A DNA stretch of 64,000 bases from Ostrinia nubilalis (taxonomy: Eukaryota > Arthropoda > Insecta > Lepidoptera > Crambidae): the NCBI RefSeq assembly GCF_963855985.1, contig NC_087117.1:6459001-6523000 (forward strand), given 5' to 3'. Position numbers and translations under genes: made by a program. Shown piece after piece: positions 35,419-45,800 of this stretch. Below the pieces are notes generated by a model that was given only the letters and a program-made list of their open reading frames with translations, made no database searches and was not told where the DNA came from. Position 1 is the stretch's first letter. Every line of letters begins with the position of its first letter.

Positions 35419-35667
35419 GAGGGTTTTCGCGAATGAAAGATCCGCTAGATGGCGGGACGTGGATGTGGGGTCTGACTGCTGCGTGATTGGTGGATTTTGA
35501 CATATCTGTCAATGTCATGTCAAAAATAACCAATCATGCAGCATTTGGACCTCGCGTCAACGTATTGCCATCTGGCGGATTTTTCATTCGCGAAAACCCT
35601 CATTGTAACAAAGACGTGTTGCGATTTGGCTACTTTGGGTGTCATTATTTGAGGCTGACTGTACAAG
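35419..35667. mobile_element. Inner element I3 plus right O1 arm
   Basis: I3 (35419-35601) ends GAGGGTTTTCGCGAATG and complement; it is followed at once by the O1 right arm ATTGTAACAAAGACGTG...GGCTGACTGTAC. The left O1 arm is not recognisable beyond GTGTTATAATCCAAT. I3 also stands alone at 58863-59203. Confidence 0.65.
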
Positions 35668-35916
35668 ATCTTTGTTTTCGATAAAAATAAATAATGAAAT
35701 ATATTATTTTATATCTATAGCGTCGCTCCCAGTGTGCTATAGACACTAAATACAAACGTACGTTCTCCTAGGAATATTTGGCAGTTACCGCGTTGCGTTG
35801 GTTTGGTTCTGTAAAGAAATGATTTTTGGTTACAAACTAATAAAAAAGTAGTGCGTAGTGAATTAAAAAGACCTTGTAAAACAAACAAAACAGTATTTTT
35901 AAGTTTTAAATAAACA

Positions 35917-35949
35917 ACTTGAAATAATCCAAGCTGGATTATTTCAAGT
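35917..35949. repeat. Perfect 14-bp snap-back at array edge
   Basis: ACTTGAAATAATCC, loop AAGCT, GGATTATTTCAAGT. It sits exactly where the last exon 8 copy of dishevelled ends. Confidence 0.85.
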
Positions 35950-36780
35950 GGAGCCGCTGGAGTGCGAGCGGCGCGCCTGAGGTTGACTGTTCTGTGCTAC
36001 AGCGCCTGTGCAGCCTACAGCGTCTCTTACAGCACCTTTGCAGCCTACACCGCCTGTAATAGCACCTTTGCAGCCTACAGCGCCTGTAATAGCACCTGTG
36101 CAGCCTTCAGCGTCTCTCCTACAGCACCAGTGCTCTTACAGCGTCTCTCCTACAGCACCTGTGCAGCCTACAGCGTCTCTCCTACAGTACCTGTGCAGCC
36201 TACAGCACCTGTGCTAGTACCTGTGCTCTACAGGAACAGCACAGGCCGCTCGCGCGCCCGCTCTGAGCCGCTGGAGTGCGAGTGTGCAGCCTACAGCACC
36301 TGTGCAACCTATTACAGCACCTGTGCAGCCTTTACTGCACCTGTGCAGCCTATTACAGCACCTGTGCAGCCTATTACAGCACCTGTGCAGCCTTTACTGC
36401 ACCTGTGCAGCCTACAGCGCCTGTGCAGCCTACAGCGTCTCTCTTACAGCACCTGTGCAGCCTACAGCGCCTGTAATAGCACTTGTGCAGCCTACAGCGT
36501 CTCTCTTACAGCACCTGTGCAGCCTACAGCGCCTGTGCTAGTACCTGTGCTCTACAGGAACAGCACAGGCCGCTCGCGCGCCCGCTCGGAGCCATTGGAG
36601 TTTGAGCGCCGGACGCCTGAGGTCGACTGTCCTGTGCTACAGCCTATTACAGCGCCTGTGCAGCCTACAGCGTCTCTCCTACAGTGCCTGTAATAGCACC
36701 TGTGCAGCCTACAGCGTCTGTGCTAGTACCTGTGCTCTACAGGAACAGCGCCTGTGCTAGTACCTGTGCTCTACAGGAAC
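35949..36780. repeat. Exon 8-derived tandem array of dishevelled
   Basis: Built of 18-25 bp pieces such as CAGCCTACAGCACCTGTG and CAGCGTCTCTCCTACAGC. Partial copies of exon 8 lie within it at about 35949-35985, 36236-36285 and 36545-36645, the reverse strand reading [19 protein letters not shown] peptides in the best ones. The long + strand frames here (to 243 codons) are periodic artefacts. Confidence 0.85.
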
Positions 36781-36892
36781 AGCACAGGCCGCTCGCGCGC
36801 GCGCTCTGAGCCGCTGGAGTGGGAGCGGCGCGCGTCGGCGCCGGAGGCTGCGGAGCCACTCGATGTTGACTGAACGGAGCCGGGGACTGTGC
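36771..36892 (-). CDS. dsh: dsh exon 8: Ser/Arg-rich tail, 3' end unresolved
   Basis: Joins exon 7 in phase 1 (ATTCCAG acceptor): [35 protein letters not shown], then VLFL and TAG inside array DNA. A real 3' splice donor should follow ERARERP-like sequence; the only nearby GT (CCT/GTGCTG) is poor. Either the array has eroded the donor or the protein ends here in this assembly. Confidence 0.75.
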
Positions 36893-39800
36893 CTGGAATA
36901 GATACATCATCATCAGATCGTTTAGTCTCCAATGCAGGAGTTTAACCCTCTAAAGCCCGGTCCGTGAGCACGTAGAATTTTGTCCAATGACCCCAAGCTA
37001 CCCATCCTTATCGCTCGCGCGTAATTATATTGCTGTCGCGACTGTGCGACGGGCGCCCGCAGTGAGTGTGCGAGCGCAACAGCAACATAATTACGCGCGA
37101 GCGATAAGGATGGGTAGCTAGGGGTCATTGGACAAAATTCTACATGCTCACGGACCAGACTATACAATAAGGTATTTACCACCACCAATCAATTGACGTA
37201 TTTTTTAAAACTGTCAAAACGACTCTCCCATACATAGATTTTGTATAGTGATGTCACTATTTTTATCAACTAGATTAAACTACTTTTTCAATTACAAAAC
37301 AACCAAAAATCTTAATTCACAAGTAATTTAAAATGTATAAAAAAGTTGTGCTTTTTATTATTGGGGAATGGTGTCAAGTACCTACACAATTTTGTTTTGT
37401 CCGAAAGACAAGGTTCACAGTGATCCAAACTTTAAACCTTTGCCTTAGAAACTTTAAAGGCCAATGTGTAACCCACTTAATTTTAAACTGCATCTATCAA
37501 ACAAAGCTGTATGTTTCTTTAATAAAGATTAATAAATAAAAACTGCTTTTGTAAGATATTGTGCGAACTGTGAAATGCAATGCAATAACGAGTAGGTATT
37601 GAGGCAGACTAAGGTGTCATCACTTCAATAGGCAACTTGACAGTACTTCACACTTGATAAAATCGAGTCTTAAGTCACAGTACATTCTACTCTTCACTGC
37701 AGGAGCACTACTCTCTATGTAATAATGTAATCCCCATTGCACAGACTCATACGGTGGACCGACGACATCATAAAGGTAGCAGGAAGGCGCTGGACGCAGG
37801 CCACTACCAGAGTAAATACAAATGAGTAGGTCATCTTCATAGAAACGCACCGAGCGCGGTTTGTATGTGAGCGCGCCAATATACGTATGCGGCGCGCACG
37901 CACACACTGACGTGGTTGCGCCGAATTTTGTCAGTGTGTGCGCGCGCGCCGCATACGTATATTGGCGCGCTCACATACAAACCGCGCTCGGTGCGTTTCT
38001 ATGAAGATGACCTACTCATTTGTATTTACTCTGCCACTACCATCAGGTCATTATGGCAATCATTGGGGGAGGCCTATGTTCAGCAGTGGACGTCGTTTGG
38101 TTGAAACGGAACTGAATCGTGAATCGGTGTGAAGTGCAAACTTACCGGTCTGCTCTTTAGCCGTTAGATGGTCCGAGCCGGCGCTCGAACCACCGCTGCC
38201 GGATAGCACGCTCTCCTCGCGGTTGTATCTGAAAGAAAAACAATAACTTGCTGATAAGTGCCTAATAAACTATCATAGTCCAGTCATTTAAGCTTAAATT
38301 AGGTAAGAATCTCGGAATTAGAGATACCCAGCTGTAAGTCTGTAAATACTTGTATATTGACACCCTAAAAGTTGTCTCAAAACCTACATATGGTAGGGTG
38401 TAAGCAACTATTAAATTTTAAGGTCAAAGGTCACAAAAATCGGTTTTTTGCGCTTTTTTTGGAAATATCTCATTTCCTATGGGTTTTTTGCTATTTGTAT
38501 TTATTATCAATATTGTAGAATACTAAATTCTCTACAAATTTTGCTTAAAAAATTTTTTTATACGGTGAACCGTTTTCGAGATAGAGGGCGGAGAGCGCGC
38601 GGTCACTGCATCACTTCAGGTCAACTTAAGCGGTTTAGGTTTTTCATACAAAAGGATTTTCCCGCTAATTCCCGTGGGAATTTCGGTAATTACTTGTTGT
38701 AAATAAGCTTTAAGTTTACTAAGGTACCTACATGCCAAATTTCAAGCGTCTAACTTCCGTTAAGCGTTTAGATTTTTCATACAAAAGGATTTTCCCGCTA
38801 ATTCCTGTTCCCGTGGGAATTCCTAAGTAAACTATAACCTGCCCAGGTGTATGAAGAATAATTGTACCAAGTTTCGTTAAAATCCGTCGAGTAGTTTTTG
38901 TTTCTATAAGGAACATACAGACGGACAGACAGACAGACAAAAATTTTACTGATTGCATTTTTGGCATCAGTATCGATCACTAATCACCCCCTGATAGTTA
39001 TTTTGAAAATATATTTCATGTATAGAATTCTGTCCGTCTGTATGTTCCTTATAGAAACAAAAACTACTCGACGGATTTTAACGAAACTTGGTACAATTAT
39101 TCTTCATACACCTGGGCAGGTTATAGTATACTTAGGAATTCCCACGGGAACAGGAATTAGCGGGAAAATCCTTTTGTATGAAAAATTTAAACGCTTAACG
39201 GAAGTTAGACGCTTGAAATTTGGCATGTAGGTACCTTAGTAAACTCAAAGCTTAGTTACAACAAGGAATTCCCGAAATTCCCACAGGAATTAGCGGGAAA
39301 ATCCTTTTGTATGAAAAATCTAAACCGCTTAAGTAGACCTGAAGTGATGCAGTGACCGCGCGCTCTCCGCCCTCTATCTCGAAAACGGTTCACCGTATAA
39401 AAAAAGTTTTTAAACAAAATTTGTAGAGAATTTAGTATTCTACAATATTGATAATAAATACAAATAGCAAAAAACCCACAGGAAATGAGATATTTCTAAA
39501 AAAAGCGCAAAAAACCGATTTTTGTGACCGTTGACCTTGAAATTTAATAGTTGCTTACACCCTACCATATGTAGGTTTTGAGACAACTTTTAGGGTGTCA
39601 ATATACACGTATTTACAGACTTACAGCTGGGTATCTCGAATTCCGAGGTGAACTTACTATAATGACTGGACTATCAGGGACTTATCTGGCAGATAAAGTA
39701 AAGCTTCAACCACACCAACGCAACGCGTGTAGATCACAAGGATAGGTGCATCCACCCCGTGAACCCTGACAGGGTTTCACTGGTTGAGGCAGCCCTTTTC

Positions 39801-42800
39801 AAGACATGGAAGCCTGCGGGTAACGAGCCATTGGACGTGGAGGGTCATTAATTATACGTATATGTTCTATTTTGTCGAACATTAGTACGAGAACGGTTTG
39901 TCCAAAACTTATGAATTTGGTCTTATTCAATGCAGGATTAAGTGCCCTTCAACCGTCATGAAGACCACTTTTCGATAGGGTAAGTCCTTTACGCGGTATA
40001 ACCAGAAAACCGAAAAAACGCCAATGACAGGTCGCGCGGACTGTCATGGGTCGCGCAAATTACTAATAAAACGTAAATTACTGTATTGGATTGAAAAAGA
40101 GGCTGTCAAAGGTGACTCGAGTTTCTTCCGCCACTTCTTCTCAGCACCAGCTCATATGTTGTCCCGAAGTGGTGGTAGGGCAAGCTATATTTGGGACGTG
40201 TATAAACGCCCTGGAAGGAGCCTATATACTGAATAAACTATTTGAATTTGAAAACCAAATATTAGCAAAACATACGTTGTAAGGACTGTAGTATTTCAAA
40301 CGCTCGACATTTTCGTGAGAAAATGCGTTCGCGTTACAAAAATTTTTACATACATAATTCAATAAAAAGTTCAAACTACTTCAAACATCAAATAGTGACA
40401 GTGATTAATAATCAACTGCTGTAGCGAGAACGGACAGCTATGGGCTCTAATAGAATCGGAAAAAATCAAATGATATCGTGATGTAGGCTACATACAACGC
40501 CATCAGTTGGTAGGCGAGTGTACTAAAATACAGAAATGGCCTATGTGCTTGAGAACCGTATGGTGCGGTTACACTATGCGCGAAGTTGATCGAATCAGAT
40601 AGTGTAAACACGCAGTTCAGTTCGTTTAGTCGTGGGTCGCCCATACTTCCGTCATGTTCGCGATTGTGCTCGATCAATTTCACGCATAGTGTAGCTGCGC
40701 CTTTCGACGAAGTATCGAAGTTACCCGAGTAATGTATTCAGACACGTCGTGTCCAAACTTTGCCTTGGGCTCAAAACGGATAACTTTCAGGGGGCGTAGT
40801 GTGAGTTTCTTCTTTCGTTCGATACTTCGTCGAAAGGCGCAGCTACACTATGCGTGAAATTGATCGAGCACAAGCGAGAACATGACGGAAGTATGGGCGA
40901 CCCACGACTAAACTGCGTGTTTACACTATCTGATTCGATCAACTTCGCGCATAGTGTAACCGCACCATACGGTTCTGAAGCACATGGGCCATTTCTGTAT
41001 TTTAGTACACTCGCCAACCAACAGATGGCGTTGTATGTAGCCCACTTCGCGATATCATTTGATTTTTTCCGATTTTATTAGAGTCCATAGGTTGTCGCTA
41101 CAGCCGATGGTCATTTGTTATTTATAAATACAAGTCGTATTGCAGGTAGTAACATAATATTCAATATTCGTTAAATTACAAATTTTTGTAACGCGAACGC
41201 ATTTTCTCACGAAAATGTCGAGCGTTTGAAATACTATAGTCCTTATTTTATTGTATTTTATTTTACAAGGAAAACAATACAGTGTATAAACTATGTAGAC
41301 AAACAATTTAGGAAACTTTACCATTAACATGTTTTCACATACAGAGCCTGAGTAATGCTTGTTTATCAATAAACAAAAATATAAAAGAAGTTACCAAGCC
41401 AAACTTACTGATTATATTTAAATTAAACAACCTATGTTTTGCTAATATTTGATATTCAAATAGCGTCGTTGTAGCTAGCTATAGTGTTCGGATACACACA
41501 CGTGCGTCGTGCGTGACAAAATTAATTGTATTCGTAATTATTTAGGCGCCGAATACGAATATTCGGTAAATGTCTACTATTAGGCAAATACGAATATTCG
41601 TATTCGTTGCATCTATACGGTTAGCACGATAAACTTTCAAGTTAGAATCGTTTGCGTATTCGAATCGCCATCAAAAGATTTAGTACGAAAACTACAACAG
41701 TACCCTTGTGAACGTGTCGTAAAGTGACCTTAGTATAAGAAATGATTGCACGAAACTTATTTTGAGTCAAAATTGTCACGTTATCGTTTAATCGAAGGTT
41801 GAGTATCGAATTTAGTCGAATGCGCAAACGATTCGAACACGAAAGTTGTTCATGCTAGAATGGTACACGGGACTATTCCCACCTCTCGTTCCCACCGCTG
41901 CAACTCCTGTGTAGCCAGGATCTACAGCTTGACCGCCAATAACCCAACCTGTGAAGGTCAAGTTTGTCCCGGGGGAAAGTTAAACTGTCATTGGACCCGC
42001 AACGAAATTAATCAGAAGAACATAATATCGCAAAGCGGATGACAGGTGACAAACAAAGGTACAGTAGTCTCTCTCTCTCTCACTCACCCATAAACGGTGT
42101 GGTCGGCGGGTAGGCAAGCAGAATACTTGTAGGGTATCGGCTGGTATCCATACGAGCCTGCGTACGGCATGTAGCCAGGACCCATCCTGCTGGTCTCAGT
42201 GTGTCTCCCCATGTCTCAGTGTGTCTCCCCATGAGTCTGTGTGTCTCCCCATGTCTCAGTGTGTCTCCTCATGTCTCTGTGTGTCTCCCCATGTCTATGT
42301 GTGTCTCCCCATGTCTCTGTGTGTCTCCCCATGTCTCTGTGTCTCCCCATGTCCCTGTGTGTCTCCCCATGGTGTCTGTGTGTCTCCCCATATCTCTGTG
42401 TGTCTCCCCATGTCTCTCCCCATGTGTCTGTGTGTCTCCCCATGTCTCAGTGTGTCTCCCCATGTCTCTGTGTGTCTCCCCATGTCTCTGTGTGTCTCCC
42501 CATGTCTCAGTGTGTCTCCCCATGTCTCTGTGTGTCTCCCCATGTCTCAGTGTGTCTCCCCATGTGTCTGGGTGTCTCCCCATGTCTCAGTGTGTCTCCC
42601 CATGTGTCTGTGTGTCTCCCCATGTCCCTGTGTGTCTCCCCATGTCTCTGTGTGTCTCCCCATGTCTCAGTGTGTCTCCCCATGTGTCTGTGTGTCTCCC
42701 CATGTCTCAGTGTGTCTCCCCATGTCTCAATGTGTCTCCCCATGTGTCTGTGTGTCTCCCCATGTCTCTGTGTGTCTCCCCATGTCCCTGTGTGTCTCCC

Positions 42801-45800
42801 CATGTCTCAGTGTGTCTCCCCATGTCCCTGTGTGTCTCCCCATGTCTCAGTGTGTCTCCTCATGTGTCTGTGTGTCTCCCTATGTCTCAGTGTGTCTCCC
42901 CATGTGTCTGTGTGTCTCCCCATGTCTCAGTGTGTCTCCCCATGTCTCTGTGTGTCTCCCCATGTCTCAGTGTGTCTTACCATGTCTCTGTGTCTCCCCA
43001 TGCCTCTGCGTGTCTCCCCATGTCTCTGTGTGTCTCCCCATGTCTCCCCATGTGTATGTGTGTCTCCCCATGTCTCTGTGTGTCTCCCCATGTCTCAGTG
43101 TGTCTCCCCATGTCTCTGTGTGTCTCACTCACCCGTAAACGGTGTGGTCGGCGGGTAGGCAAGCAGAATATTTGTAGGGTATCGGCTGGTATCCATACGA
43201 GCCTGCGTACGGCATATAACCGGGACCCATCCTGCTGGAAAGACAACCAACAATCAGTGGGGCACAAAAACATACCCCCGTATTCACAAACATTACTATG
43301 AGGTCTCACAGTGCGCGTGGACGCACAGGGTGACACACGAACCAATCATAGAGCTCTATTCGTTCGATTTGCTGCTTCACTTATGCAAGCATCGCTTGTG
43401 AATACGGGCGTTAGACTCTTTTCTAATAAAAAGTTAAACAGGCGTTGAACACTTATCTAAATTAACATTTGGTGTAGTGGTTCGAAACGGACTACTATTC
43501 CGGAGGTTGCGGGTTCGATTCCCGCACAGTACAAACATTTGTGTGCATGAACATATTTGTTTGTATGGGACTGGGTGTTTTCTATGTATAATATGTATGT
43601 ATTTACAAAAAAAAAGTATTTAAGTATGTTTATATCCGTTGTCTAGTACCCATAGTACAAGCTTTGCTTAGTTTGGGACTAGAAGCGCAGTGTAAAATGT
43701 CCAAGGATATTTACACGCCATAGGACGTCCACTGCTGAACATAGGCCTCCCCCAACGCTTTCCATGTTGCCCGGTTGGTAGCGGCCTGCGTCCAGTGCCT
43801 TCCTGCTACCTTTATGATGTCGTCGGTCCACCTTGTGGGTGGACGTTTCTTTACGAGATCGAATCAGAAATGAGGAGATCCATAAACGAACTAAAGTCGC
43901 TGACATGGGCCGACGGATTAGCAAGCTGAAGTGGCAATGGGCAGGCACATAGTACGCAGAACTGACGGCCGATGGGGCAGCAAGGTTCTGGAGTGGAAAA
44001 CGCAGACATGTGACATTCGTTCGTTCGTTTCAGCCAAATGATGTCCACTGCTGGACAAAGGCCTCCCCCAAGGTTTTCCACAATGCACGGTCCTGCGCTG
44101 CCCGCATCCAGGCTCTTCCCGCGACCTTTGCCAGATCGTCGGTCCACCTAGTAGGAGGCCTGCCCACGCTACGTCTTCCAGCCCGTGGTCGCCACTCGAG
44201 AACTTTCCTGCCCCAACGGCCATCGTCTCTACGAGCTATGTGCCCCGCCCACTGCCACTTGATTTTAGCAATTCTGCGAGCATGCGACATGTAACATACA
44301 TAAAGTGAATATACCTAGCGGAATAGAACAACAAAGAACTGAGCGAGCGAGACGTCACTAGCAGCAACACTGTGATAAAAAGAGATGGGTGATGCTGTCG
44401 CTGTACGTCAAACAGAACCGTTTTTTGCTACTATTTGACAGTTCGTTAGTATTTATTGGCACGCTGAAAATTTAAACTCTTGAGATATTTTCAGATCATC
44501 ATTTGACATGATGCGGAGATGTGCAGAGCGGTGCGATGTTTCTTTAATTGCTTACTTGGGGTTAGGCAGCGGCGCTAAGGTGTCCGACACCGCGCTGTCG
44601 GCGTCAGACACTAAGATGTCGGTGTCAGACACTATGACGCGGTGTCTACACGAATCTATCGGTGTCAGACACTAAATAGTCGGTGTCAGACACTATGGCC
44701 GGTGTCAGACACTCACCCGGGGTTGGGCAGCGGCGCTAGCGTGTCAGACACTATGGAGTCAGTGTCGGACACTATGGAGTCACCTTGCTGTCAGTGTCAG
44801 ACACTACATTAAGACACTATATAGCCGGTGTCAGACACTATACTGTCACTGTCAGCCACTCACCCGGGGTTGGGCAGCGGCGCTAAGGTGTCAGAAACTA
44901 CATGGCCGGTGTCAGCCACTACATGGCCGGTGTCAGCCACTACACGGCCGGTGTCAGCCACTACATGTAGTAGCACTGCTCCGAGAACGTTATCTTGTTC
45001 GCTGTGTGTCTTGTGACGCGCGCCCGGACACTCGAGGCGGCACTCGGACACGAAGGAGTCCGTGTCGGACACGAAGGAGTCAGTGTCGGACACTACATGG
45101 TCAGTGTCAGACACTATATGGCCGGTGTCAGACACTATACTGTCACTGTCAGCCACTCACCCGGGGTTGGGCAGCGGCGCTAGCGTGTCAGTCACTAAGA
45201 AGTCGGTGTCAGACACTAAGATGTCGGTGTCAGACACTATGGAGTCAGTGTCAGACACTAAGATTTCGGTGTAAGACACTATGGAGTCAGTGTCAGACAC
45301 TCAAGGCGGTGTCAGACACTATGGAGTCAGTGTCAGTCACTAAGAAGTCGGTGTCAGACACTAAGATGTCGGTGTCAGACACCTTGCTGTCGGTGTCAGA
45401 CTCCTTGCTGTCGGTGTCGGACACTATATGGCCGGTGTCAGACACTACATGGCCGGTGTCAGACACCACACTCACCCGGGGTTGGGCAGCGGCGCTAAGG
45501 TGTCAGACACCGCGCTGTCGGCGTCAGACTCCTTGCTGTCGGTGTCAGACACTACATGGCCGCTGTCAGACACTACATGGCCGGTGTCAGACACCACACT
45601 CACCCGGGGTTGGGCAGCGGCGCTAGCGTGTCAGACACCGCGCTGTCGGCGTCAGATTCCTTGCTGTCGGTGTCAGACACTACATTAAGACACTACATGG
45701 CCGGTGTCAGACACTACATGGCCGGTGTCAGACACCACACTCACCCGGGGTTGGGCAGCGGCGCTAAGGTGTCAGACACCACGCTGTCGTCGCCTCGCAG

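Noticed and set aside
35962..36693. 243-codon + strand ORF with repeated CAAYSAC-like units
   Set aside because: Periodic array DNA; the conserved reading on the other strand is dsh exon 8.
42088..43234. Exon 6 B, array and exon 6 A as one long exon
   Set aside because: Reading through copy B's donor meets GGGTGA or GGG-TGA stop at once.
42201..43301. 366-codon + strand ORF rich in Cys, Ser, Pro
   Set aside because: It is the 20-bp minisatellite read in one of three equally open frames; its end runs antisense through dsh exon 6.
43461..43540. Functional tRNA gene
   Set aside because: B box and T arm are good, but there is no pairing acceptor stem and a SINE body follows.
44860..45156. 98-codon reverse frame as an alternative dsh exon
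   Set aside because: Open and ends at a donor, but no acceptor with a pyrimidine tract was seen upstream; treated as array until RNA evidence.
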